NCBI RefSeq assembly: GCF_036378875.1
Contig: NZ_DASUVO010000081.1
Location: forward strand, 134,562-198,561
DNA from: Actinophytocola sp036378875
GTDB lineage: Bacteria; Actinomycetota; Actinomycetes; Mycobacteriales; Pseudonocardiaceae
Reading direction: 5' to 3'
DNA length: 64,000 nucleotides
Shown one piece after another: positions 37,866 to 45,642 of this stretch. The notes beneath the pieces were generated by a model. The model made no database searches, was not told the origin of the DNA, and worked only from the letters and a program-made list of their open reading frames with translations. Each line of letters begins with the position of its first letter. Position 1 is the first letter of the stretch. Both the position numbers and the translations under genes were made by a program.

Positions 37866-40346
37866 GTGAAGATTCTTACAGCCGCGCTGTGGCCGGTCGC
37901 CGCGATCGTGCTCATCCTCGTGATGGAGTCCGGCGTCATCCCGCCGTACCAGTCCTATTCGGTCGCGCTGGCCGCGATCTACACGATCGTCGTGCTCTCG
38001 GTCGGCCTGCTCGCCGGCTGGTCGGGCATCTGGTCGGTCGGGCACCCCGGGTTCTTCGCGATCGGCGCCTACTTCGCCGCGTTCGGCAGCGCGCACGGCT
38101 GGCCCGTCGAGCTGGTGTTCCTCGGCGCGCTCGGCGCCAGCGCGGCCATCGGCGGGTTCCTCGGGTTCGCCGGCGCGCGGTTCTCCGTGCTCTACATCGC
38201 CTTGCTGACGCTGGCGTTCAGCCTCGTGTCACTGGAGATCATCAATCGCTGGACCGGGGTCACCGGCGGCGACCAGGGCGTGCCGGTGACCCAACTGGAC
38301 AGTGCGCTCGGCCTGGGGTCCGTGGGCGGCGGCTCGGTGCAGGCGCAGTACGTGGCCGTCGGGGCGGCCGGGCTGTGCCTCGCGATCGCCGTGCTGGCCA
38401 AGAAAACCGGGCTGCGGATGCGGCTCGTCGCGGCCAAGTCGCACCCGCTCGTCGCCCAGTCCGTCGGCATCGCGCCGGAGGCCCAGTCGGCGCTCGGGTT
38501 CGCGGTGAGCGCCGCGTTCACCGGCGGCGCCGGCGTGCTGCTCGGCCTGACCACCGGGTTCGTCAGCCCCGACCCGTTCTCGTTGCAGCTCGGCATCTCG
38601 CTGATCGCGGCGTGCGTGCTGGGTGGGGTCGGCACCGTGGTCGGCGCGGTGGTCGGCGGCGCCTACCTGGCCTGGTCGCCGACGTTCGCGGACGCGGTGT
38701 CCGTGCCCCAACCGGTCGTCCAGGGCGTCGTGCTGATCGTCGCGCTGCTGTTCCTCCCCGGCGGTGTCGTGCCGTTCCTCGGCTCCCTCGCCCACCGGCT
38801 GCACCGACGCCCCGAAGCCGAACAGCCCGCTGTCGCACCGGAACCAGAGCCGGCGTCCGTTCCCGTGCCGGACTCGGCGCCACTGCTCACCCTCGACGGC
38901 GTCTCGGTGCGCTTCGGCGGGCTCACGGCCCTGGAGGACGCCGCGCTGTCGGTGCGGCCGGGGGAGGTGCTCGCGATCATCGGGCCGAACGGCGCCGGCA
39001 AGACCACACTCGTGAACGTCCTCTCCGGACTCGTCGGCGGCGGCCGCATCTCCGGAACCGTGTCCTACCAGGGAAAGCCGCTGCTCCGCACACGCGCCAC
39101 CGCCCGGCGGCGGCTCGGCATCGGCCGTACCTTCCAGCACGCCGAGACCTTCGCCGAGCTGACCGTCCTGGAGAACGTGCTGTGCACGCACCGGCTGAAC
39201 ACCACAGCACACCGGGCAGCGGCACGTGAGCTGCTCAACCGGGTGGGTCTCGGCGGGGTCGCCGGCCGCTACCCGACCGAGCTGCCGTTCGGCCTGCAGA
39301 AGCGGCTCGACCTCGCCCGTGCCGTCGCGGAGGAACCGGCGCTGCTGATCCTCGACGAACCGTTCGGTGGGCTCGACGCGGCCGAACGCGCACTGGCCGC
39401 CAGGCAGATCGAGGCCGTCCGTGCCCGGGGCGCGGCCGTGGTGATCATCGACCACGTGCTCGACGACCTGTTCGCCGTGTCCGACCGGGTGGTCGCGTTC
39501 GACTTCGGCCGCCCCATCGGCGAAGGCCTGCCGGACACCGTGTTGCAGGACGACCAGGTCCGGTCCTCCTACCTGGGCACCATGAACGCCCACACCGAAC
39601 TGCCGCCCCGCGCGGATGACGAGCCCGCGGCGATCGACCTGCGCGGGGTCGGCCACCACTACGGCGGCGTGGCCGCACTCAACGGCGTCGACCTCATCGT
39701 CCGCACCGGCACGGTACTGGGTGTCGTGGGCGCAAACGGGGCCGGCAAGTCCACGCTCGGCCGGATCCTGCACGGCTCGCTGCGCCCGTCGAAGGGCACC
39801 CGCGAGGCAGGCGTCCGGGCGAGCCTGGTGCCCGAGGGGCGCGGGCTGTTCAAAACCCTGTCGCTCAAGGAGAACCTCGAGGTCGCGGCCTACGCCTACG
39901 GGATCAAGGGCGCGCGGCTGCGGGCCCGCCTCGACGAGGTCGCCGAATGGCTGCCACCCCGGCTGCGTGACCGGCTCACCGTGCCGGCGGCCGGACTCTC
40001 CGGCGGCGAGCAGCAGATCCTCGCCATCGCCCGCGCTTTGATGGCGAGCCCCGACGTGCTCGTCGTCGACGAACCCGCGCTCGGTCTCGCTCCCGCGCTC
40101 GTCGACGAGGTCTACGCCAAGCTCGGCAGGCTCGCCCACGACGGGATCACGGTCGTCCTCCTGGAACAGTTGCTCAGCCGTGCGCTGGGCGCCTGCCACG
40201 AGGTCGTCGTGCTGCACGACGGCTCGGTCGCCGCGAAGGGCACCCCGGCCGACCCCGAGTTCGCCGCTCTCGCCGAGTCCGCCTACTTCGGCGGCGAGCA
40301 CGCCACCGCGTTGGGTTCACTGGAGATCACGGCGGTGGAGCGGTGA
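37866..40346 (+). CDS. LivM-LivG-LivF triple-fusion ABC transporter protein
   Basis: 826 aa. Residues 1-315 are a LivM-type permease (GWSGIWSVGHPGFFAIGAY, RFSVLYIALLTLAFSLV). After a Pro/Glu linker, a LivG-type ATPase (about 335-575) has Walker A GPNGAGKTT, a degenerate signature LPFGLQKRLDLARA, and Walker B ILDEPFGGL. A LivF-type ATPase (about 590-815) has GANGAGKST, LSGGEQQILAIARAL and VVDEPALGLAP. One polypeptide thus supplies one permease and both ATPases that are normally three proteins. GTG 37866. It overlaps the next gene by 4 nt. No frameshift is needed to read the fusion. Confidence 0.9.
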   Translation: MKILTAALWPVAAIVLILVMESGVIPPYQSYSVALAAIYTIVVLSVGLLAGWSGIWSVGHPGFFAIGAYFAAFGSAHGWPVELVFLGALGASAAIGGFLGFAGARFSVLYIALLTLAFSLVSLEIINRWTGVTGGDQGVPVTQLDSALGLGSVGGGSVQAQYVAVGAAGLCLAIAVLAKKTGLRMRLVAAKSHPLVAQSVGIAPEAQSALGFAVSAAFTGGAGVLLGLTTGFVSPDPFSLQLGISLIAACVLGGVGTVVGAVVGGAYLAWSPTFADAVSVPQPVVQGVVLIVALLFLPGGVVPFLGSLAHRLHRRPEAEQPAVAPEPEPASVPVPDSAPLLTLDGVSVRFGGLTALEDAALSVRPGEVLAIIGPNGAGKTTLVNVLSGLVGGGRISGTVSYQGKPLLRTRATARRRLGIGRTFQHAETFAELTVLENVLCTHRLNTTAHRAAARELLNRVGLGGVAGRYPTELPFGLQKRLDLARAVAEEPALLILDEPFGGLDAAERALAARQIEAVRARGAAVVIIDHVLDDLFAVSDRVVAFDFGRPIGEGLPDTVLQDDQVRSSYLGTMNAHTELPPRADDEPAAIDLRGVGHHYGGVAALNGVDLIVRTGTVLGVVGANGAGKSTLGRILHGSLRPSKGTREAGVRASLVPEGRGLFKTLSLKENLEVAAYAYGIKGARLRARLDEVAEWLPPRLRDRLTVPAAGLSGGEQQILAIARALMASPDVLVVDEPALGLAPALVDEVYAKLGRLAHDGITVVLLEQLLSRALGACHEVVVLHDGSVAAKGTPADPEFAALAESAYFGGEHATALGSLEITAVER

Positions 40347-41377
40347 ACGTCGACCCCGCACTGCTGACCGAGACCGCCGAGCAGGCCGAGTTGCGCGCCG
40401 TGGTGCGTGACCTGCTGACGACCGGCGAGGACGAGAAGCACTGGACGCGGCTCGCCGGTGAGGTCGGCGCACACGGCCTCGCGATCCCCGAACGGCACGG
40501 TGGCGCCGGTTTCACGTTCGCCGAGCTGGCCGTCGTCCTGGAGGAGACCGGGCGCACGCTGTGTTGCGGTTCGCTGCTGCCGACCGTGGTGCTGGCCGCC
40601 CACACGCTCCTCCACAGTGGAGACGAGCGGTACCTGCCGAGGATCGCGACCGGTGAACTCACCGCGGCCGTGGCCGGTTTCGCCGACGGCACGACGGTTC
40701 GGGCCGAACGCGCCGGTGCCGGCTGGGTGCTGCACGGCACCGTCGACTTCGTACTGGACGGGCAACACGCCGACCTCGTCCTGGTCCGCGCCGGCGACCG
40801 GCTGTTCGCCGTCGAATCCACAGTGGAGGATTGGCGGCGCATCCCGCGGCGGGTCCTCGACGACACCCGGCCGCAGGCCCTGCTGGACTTCTCCGGCACG
40901 CCGGCCATCCCGATCGGCTCCGCGGAGGTCGTGCCAGCGGTGCTGGACATCGGCCGCGCGGCACTCGCGGTCGAGCAGGTCGGCGGAATCCAGCACGCCC
41001 TGGACGCCACGGTGTCCTACGTTCGGGAGCGGCGGCAGTTCGACCGGCCGATCGGCTCGTTCCAGGCGGTCAAACACCGCCTCGCCGACCTGCTCGTGGA
41101 GCTGGAGGCCGCCCGGTCCTCCGCCGCCTACGCCGTCGCCTGCGTCGCCACCGGCTCTCCCGACCTGCCGGTCGCGGCCAGTGCGGCCGCGGTGGTCTGC
41201 TCGGCCGCCTTCCAGCGCGCCGCCGCGGAGTACGTCCAGCTGCACGGCGGCATCGGCTTCACCTGGGAGCACCCGGCCCACCGCTACGTGCGTCGGGCCA
41301 GGACCGGCGAGGTCCTGTTCGGCGACCAGGAGTTCCACCGAGCGCGGCTCGCGGCCGCGCTCGTCACCACCCACTGA
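40343..41377 (+). CDS. Acyl-CoA dehydrogenase, short type
   Basis: 344 aa. The N-terminal helical and C-terminal domains are recognisable (GLAIPERHGGAGFTFAELAVVLEETGRTL; VSYVRERRQFDRPIGSFQAVKHRLADL; LHGGIGFTWEHPAHRYVRRA), while the middle beta domain is shortened. This resembles the small subunits of heteromeric dehydrogenases such as ChsE-type FadE pairs in steroid catabolism. GTG 40343 is coupled to the transporter stop. The larger ACAD at 43563 is a possible partner. Confidence 0.83.
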   Translation: MNVDPALLTETAEQAELRAVVRDLLTTGEDEKHWTRLAGEVGAHGLAIPERHGGAGFTFAELAVVLEETGRTLCCGSLLPTVVLAAHTLLHSGDERYLPRIATGELTAAVAGFADGTTVRAERAGAGWVLHGTVDFVLDGQHADLVLVRAGDRLFAVESTVEDWRRIPRRVLDDTRPQALLDFSGTPAIPIGSAEVVPAVLDIGRAALAVEQVGGIQHALDATVSYVRERRQFDRPIGSFQAVKHRLADLLVELEAARSSAAYAVACVATGSPDLPVAASAAAVVCSAAFQRAAAEYVQLHGGIGFTWEHPAHRYVRRARTGEVLFGDQEFHRARLAAALVTTH

Positions 41378-41390
41378 AGGAGAGACACGG

Positions 41391-42179
41391 ATGTCCGTGG
41401 AAGACGAGATCCAGTTCGAGCGGGACGGGAACGTGGCCAGGGTCTGGCTCAACCGGCCCTGGAAGAAGAACTGCGTGACCGTGCCGATCCTCAAGCGGCT
41501 CGACGAGATCATCACCGAGGTCGACGAGGATCCGGACCTGCGCGTGCTCGTGCTGCGCGGGCGCGGCGGCACGTTCTGTTCCGGGTTCGACCTGGACAGC
41601 CTGCAGGCCGAGTACGTCGGCAAGTCGACCGCGATGGACGTCGCGGTGATCTCCGCGAAGGTCTGCGACCGGCTGTACTCGATGAACACCCCGTCGGTCG
41701 CGGTGCTCGAGGGCTACGTGACCGCGGGCGGGTTCGAGCTGATGATCTCCTGCGACTTCGCGATCGCGGTCGACGACGCCAAGATCGGCGACTTCCACAT
41801 GCGCCGGGCGCTGTTCGGCGGCGCCGGGCCGATCTACCGGGTGCCCCGCATGATCGGCATCCGCAAGACCAAGGAGCTGATGCTGACCGGCAAGCTGCTG
41901 TCCGGCACGGAAGCGGCGGCGTTCGGCCTGATCAACGCGTCCGCACCGGCCGAGGAACTCGATGACACGGTGGCGGAGTTCGTCGGCACGCTGACCGACA
42001 AGAGCCCGTTCCAGATGCGGATCACGAAGATGACCATCGACCGCAGCCTGGACGCGGACACCCAGTCGCTGATGGTCATGGAGCACCTCGCCGTCGGTGT
42101 CACGCTGAACTCCGAGGACGCAGCCGAGGGCGTGGCCGCGTTCCTGGAGAAGCGGGAACCAAAGTGGACCGGGCGTTGA
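41391..42179 (+). CDS. Enoyl-CoA hydratase/crotonase family protein with altered active site
   Basis: 262 aa, ATG 41391 after AAGGAGAG. The crotonase fold is clear: LRVLVLRGRGGTFCSGFDL (oxyanion hole) and VAVLEGYVTAGGFELMISCDFAIA. The first catalytic Glu is kept in GGFELMISCD. The second, normally in FGQPE, is replaced (IGDFHMRRALFGGAG has His there). A non-hydratase crotonase reaction is therefore possible. The 3' end overlaps the DUF35 gene and carries the MSGARGAN-type repeat. Confidence 0.8.
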   Translation: MSVEDEIQFERDGNVARVWLNRPWKKNCVTVPILKRLDEIITEVDEDPDLRVLVLRGRGGTFCSGFDLDSLQAEYVGKSTAMDVAVISAKVCDRLYSMNTPSVAVLEGYVTAGGFELMISCDFAIAVDDAKIGDFHMRRALFGGAGPIYRVPRMIGIRKTKELMLTGKLLSGTEAAAFGLINASAPAEELDDTVAEFVGTLTDKSPFQMRITKMTIDRSLDADTQSLMVMEHLAVGVTLNSEDAAEGVAAFLEKREPKWTGR

Positions 42180-42436
42180 GCGGAGCTCGCGGAGCGAACA
42201 TCGTCTCGACGGACGGCACCCTGTGGACGTGGACCGTGCAACGGTTCCCGCCCAAGTCACCGCCGTACGTGCCGCCGGAGTCCGGCTTCGAGCCGTTTGC
42301 CGTCGGCTACGTCGAACTGGCGGACGGGTCCAGGGTGGAGGCGGTGCTCGACGTCGACCCGTCTTCCGTCCACATCGGAATGCACCTGCGGCTCGAGGAG
42401 ACCGAGGGCCGGGTGCCACACGCGAGGGTGCCATGA
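42164..42436 (+). CDS. DUF35 OB-fold protein, thiolase partner
   Basis: 90 aa from GTG 42164. A TTG at 42176 would give a 4-nt TTGA overlap with the crotonase stop and a protein beginning MSGARGAN; both are possible. The body has the OB-fold pattern of DUF35 C-terminal domains: LWTWTVQRFPPKSPPYVPP, GFEPFAVGYVEL, RVEAVLDVD. The DUF35 zinc ribbon is absent. Such proteins bind thiolase-like enzymes (for example the ChsH2 DUF35 domain with Ltp2). It overlaps the thiolase gene by 4 nt. Confidence 0.75.
   Translation: MDRALSGARGANIVSTDGTLWTWTVQRFPPKSPPYVPPESGFEPFAVGYVELADGSRVEAVLDVDPSSVHIGMHLRLEETEGRVPHARVP
42176..42197 (+). repeat. Start-junction repeat, TTGAGCGGAGCTCGCGGAGCGA
   Basis: Same word as at 1271-1292 (there ATG and CTT), placed exactly on a stop/start overlap and encoding MSGARGAN from TTG 42176. 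See the matching small ORF at 1271. Confidence 0.6.
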
Positions 42437-43566
42437 GCGTTTTCATTGTCGGGGCGGCGCGGACACCGTTCGGTCGCTCTGAGCTGAGTGGCCGCGAACA
42501 CGGCGTCCGCGCGGCACGGGCGGCGCTGGCCGACGCCGGCATCCCGTGGTCCCGTGTCGGGGCGGCGTTCGGCGGCAGCGACGCCGCCGGCAACGCCGAC
42601 ACGCTCGTCACCGACCTCGGCCTCACCGGGGTTCCGTTCGTGAACGTGCGCAACGGGTGCGCGACCGGCGGCAGCGCCCTGATCTCGGCGGTCAACGCGA
42701 TCCGCGGCGGCATGGCGGACGTCGTGCTGGCCGTCGGCTTCGACAAGCACCCGAGGGGCGCGTTCGACCCTCGGCCGGAGGACTGGGGACTCGACGACGC
42801 CTACGGCCGCGAAGGGCTGATGGTCACCACCCAGTTCTTCGGCATGAAGATCCAGCGGTACGCACACGACCACGGCATCACCCCGCGCACGCTCGCGCTG
42901 GTCGCCGAGAAGGCCTACCGCAACGGCGCCCGCACCCCGGAAGCGTGGCGGCGCAAGGAGATCACCGCCGACGAGATCCTCGGCTCCGGCCTGGTGAACG
43001 ATCCCCTGACCCGCTTCATGTTCTGCTCGCCGGGTGAGGGCGCGGCGGCGCTCGTGCTGTGCTCGGGCGACGCCGCCAAGGGCCGTGACGCGGTCGAGCT
43101 GCGGGCCGCGGTCGTGCGGACCAGACCACCCGGCTCGTTCGAGGTCTTCAGCCCCCGGCTCGACGCGGGCACCCCGACCAGCGTCACCACGGCCGCGGCG
43201 AGCGCCGCGTTCGAGACGGCCGGGATCGGCCCGGAAGACGTCGAGGTCTGCCAGCTGCAGGACACCGAGAGCGGCGCCGAGGTCATGCACCTGGCGGAGT
43301 GCGGGTTCTGCGCCCACGGCGAGCAGGAGAAGCTGATCCCGGCCGGTACCACCGAGATCGGCGGCACGCTGCCCGTCAACACCGACGGCGGCTGCATCGC
43401 CAACGGTGAACCCATCGGCGCCTCCGGCCTGCGGCAGGTGTACGAGGTCGTCACACAACTACGTGGCCGAGCGGGGGACCGGCAGGTGCCCGGCGACCCG
43501 AGGATCGGGTTCACCCACGTGTACGGGGCGCCGGGGGTGAGCGCGTGCACAGTACTGGCGAGGTGA
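42433..43566 (+). CDS. Thiolase-family protein (Ltp/SCP-x-like)
   Basis: 377 aa. The nucleophile region is NVRNGCATGGSALISAVNAI, with SVFIVGAARTPFGR at the N-terminus and NTDGGCIANGEPIGASGLRQVYE near the C-terminus. The non-decarboxylating SCP-x/Ltp type often acts with a DUF35 partner as a thiolase or retro-aldolase, and a DUF35 gene is directly upstream (ATGA overlap). It probably releases acetyl- or propionyl-CoA, or cleaves a beta-hydroxyacyl-CoA. The exact reaction is open. Confidence 0.85.
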   Translation: MSVFIVGAARTPFGRSELSGREHGVRAARAALADAGIPWSRVGAAFGGSDAAGNADTLVTDLGLTGVPFVNVRNGCATGGSALISAVNAIRGGMADVVLAVGFDKHPRGAFDPRPEDWGLDDAYGREGLMVTTQFFGMKIQRYAHDHGITPRTLALVAEKAYRNGARTPEAWRRKEITADEILGSGLVNDPLTRFMFCSPGEGAAALVLCSGDAAKGRDAVELRAAVVRTRPPGSFEVFSPRLDAGTPTSVTTAAASAAFETAGIGPEDVEVCQLQDTESGAEVMHLAECGFCAHGEQEKLIPAGTTEIGGTLPVNTDGGCIANGEPIGASGLRQVYEVVTQLRGRAGDRQVPGDPRIGFTHVYGAPGVSACTVLAR

Positions 43567-44726
43567 ACCGGTTCCGGGCCGCGGCGCGAGACTGGCTGTC
43601 CACAGTGGCCAGCCCGAGGGTTGCGGACGTGTGGGGTGCCGGCGACGATTCGGTAGCCGTGTTCGAGAACTGGACCGAGGCGGAGGAACAGGCACACACG
43701 GCGGCGGCCCAGGAATGGGAACGCACCAGGTACGACCACGGCTGGGGTGCGCTGCGCTGGCCGGCCGAGTACGGCGGGCACGGGCTGCCCGCGTACTACG
43801 AGCAGGTCTACCGCGGCGAGGAGGCGGCGTTCGACGTCCCGAAACGCGCCGAGATCTTCCCCGTCACCCAGCAGCTGGTGGCCCCGGCGATCGACATCTG
43901 GGGCACCGACGAGCAGAAGCGGCGCTGGCTGCGCCCCATGCTGCGCACGGACGAACTGGCCTGCCAGCTGTTCTCCGAGACCGAGGCCGGCTCGGACCTC
44001 GCGGCGGTCCGCACTCGCGCGGTCCGCGACGGTGACCGTTGGGTCCTCAACGGACACAAGGTGTGGACCTCCGGCGCGACAGTCTCGACCTGGGGCGTCG
44101 CGGTGTGCCGAACCGACCTCGACGTCCCGAAACACAAGGGCATCACGGTGTTCCTGGTGCGCATGGACGCGCCCGGCGTGAGCGTCCGGCCGATCCGCCA
44201 GATGACCGGCGGCGCCAGCTTCAACGAGGTCTACCTGGACGACGTGGCCGTGCCCGACACCGACCGGCTCGGCCCGGTGGGGGAGGGCTGGCGGGTCACA
44301 CTGAGTGTCCTCGCCGCCGAACGCCTCGACTCCGGGTCGCTGGGCTTGGACAACGCCGACCGGGCCATCGAACTCGCCCGGCACCGGTCCCGTGTGGACG
44401 GTCCGGTCGCCGACCTGTACATCCGCACGCTCGTCCAGCGGCTCATCGGTCTGCGCGTGACCGCCGCCCTCGTGGCGGGCAAGGAGCCGGGCGCGGAGGC
44501 GTCGGTGGGCAAGCTCTACGCCACCGAGACCATGCGCCGCACCAGCGATGTGGTGTTGCGGCTGCTGGGTGAGCATGTGGTCGCCGACACCGGCGAGTGG
44601 GGCACGTTCGCGTGGACCGAGCACCTGCTGGGCGCACCGGGCTACAGCATCGCGGGCGGCTCGGACGAGATCCAGCGGAACATCCTCGCCGAGCGGGTAC
44701 TCGGTCTACCGAAGGAGCCGAGGTGA
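43563..44726 (+). CDS. Acyl-CoA dehydrogenase
   Basis: 387 aa from GTG 43563, which overlaps the thiolase stop (GTGA). WPAEYGGHGLPAYYEQVYRGEE, QLFSETEAGSDLAAV, WVLNGHKVWTSGA and GYSIAGGSDEIQRNILAERVLGLP are FAD/CoA-binding blocks. The Glu seen in YEGT of medium-chain enzymes is not at that place, as in IVD/steroid-type enzymes whose base lies elsewhere. Possible large partner of the short dehydrogenase at 40343. Confidence 0.87.
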   Translation: MNRFRAAARDWLSTVASPRVADVWGAGDDSVAVFENWTEAEEQAHTAAAQEWERTRYDHGWGALRWPAEYGGHGLPAYYEQVYRGEEAAFDVPKRAEIFPVTQQLVAPAIDIWGTDEQKRRWLRPMLRTDELACQLFSETEAGSDLAAVRTRAVRDGDRWVLNGHKVWTSGATVSTWGVAVCRTDLDVPKHKGITVFLVRMDAPGVSVRPIRQMTGGASFNEVYLDDVAVPDTDRLGPVGEGWRVTLSVLAAERLDSGSLGLDNADRAIELARHRSRVDGPVADLYIRTLVQRLIGLRVTAALVAGKEPGAEASVGKLYATETMRRTSDVVLRLLGEHVVADTGEWGTFAWTEHLLGAPGYSIAGGSDEIQRNILAERVLGLPKEPR

Positions 44727-45634
44727 ACCTGGAGGAGCGGGTTGGTGTTGCTCTCCGCGTGCCGGTCGTTCTCGAACCCCTGCCCGGTGGCCATTCCGGG
44801 CTCACCTACACGGCCGGGGGCTACGTGGTGAAGGCCGTGCCGCCGGGCCAGAAGCCGGTGGGCCGCAACGACATGCTCCGCCAGGCGGCGATACTGCGGG
44901 CACTGACCGGGAACCTCGTGCCCGAGGTCATCGCGGTCGACGAGGAACCACCGGCCTGGTTCGCCATGGAGCTGGTTCCCGGCGAGGCCATCGAACCCGT
45001 CCTCGACGAACACAGACTGGCACCGGACCAGTGCCGAGCCCGCATGCTGTCGGCGGCCGGGGTCCTGCGCCGCCTGCACGAGACGGATGTCGACTCGCTG
45101 AAGGAATCCCCGACCGCCACCTCCGAGGAGTTGGCGCGGTGGAGCCGCACCATGCGTGCCGTACCGGAGGAGTTGCGGCCTTTCGGTGAGGAACTGCTTG
45201 CCGCGCTCGCCGCCGGTGTGCCCGACGATCTCCCACCCGTGCTCGTGCACGGGGACTTCCGGCTCGGCAACATCCTCTGTGTCGGCGAGGAACCTCGCGC
45301 CGTCGTGGACTGGGAGATCTGGAGCGTCGGCGACCGCCGCAACGACCTCGGGTGGTTCCTGCTCTTCGCCGACCACGAGAACTTTCCCGCGCTCGGCCGG
45401 CCCGTGTCCGGACTGCCCACAGAGGACGAGTTGCTGGCCGCCTACCAGGGTGAGGACCCCGTTCCCCTGCCGGACCTGCGCTGGTTCCGTGCCCTCGGCC
45501 GGATGAAGATGGCCGCGATCATGGGCCACAACCTCCGCCGCCACCGGGAAGGCAAGCACCACGATCCCGACCAGGAACGCCTGCCGCCCACCATCGCCGC
45601 GATGATCCGCACCGCGCTGGCGCTGCTCACCTAG
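44723..45634 (+). CDS. APH-family kinase (ACAD10/11- or LvaA-like)
   Basis: 303 aa aminoglycoside-phosphotransferase-fold kinase: GGHSGLTYTAGGYVVKA, AMELVPGEAI, VLVHGDFRLGNILC (catalytic loop) and AVVDWEIWSVGDRRNDLGWFLLF. It is immediately followed by an ACAD10/11-like dehydrogenase. In Pseudomonas LvaA/LvaC and mammalian ACAD10/11, such a kinase phosphorylates a 4-hydroxyacyl-CoA so that the dehydrogenase-fold partner can remove the phosphate. An antibiotic-resistance role is unlikely from context. GTG 44723 is coupled to the upstream stop. Confidence 0.8.
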   Translation: MNLEERVGVALRVPVVLEPLPGGHSGLTYTAGGYVVKAVPPGQKPVGRNDMLRQAAILRALTGNLVPEVIAVDEEPPAWFAMELVPGEAIEPVLDEHRLAPDQCRARMLSAAGVLRRLHETDVDSLKESPTATSEELARWSRTMRAVPEELRPFGEELLAALAAGVPDDLPPVLVHGDFRLGNILCVGEEPRAVVDWEIWSVGDRRNDLGWFLLFADHENFPALGRPVSGLPTEDELLAAYQGEDPVPLPDLRWFRALGRMKMAAIMGHNLRRHREGKHHDPDQERLPPTIAAMIRTALALLT

Positions 45635-45642
45635 GAGGAACC

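Noticed and set aside
36903..38096. 397-codon open frame on the minus strand opposite livH
   Set aside because: Rich in Arg, His, Asp and Gly repeats with no recognisable domain; livH on the other strand explains the sequence. The same holds for long antisense frames at 38229-40301, 4305-6188, 42915-44624 and 56782-59652.
44723..45634. Aminoglycoside resistance kinase
   Set aside because: The APH fold is present, but the gene is translationally coupled to acyl-CoA dehydrogenase genes, matching LvaA/ACAD10-11 kinases rather than resistance determinants.
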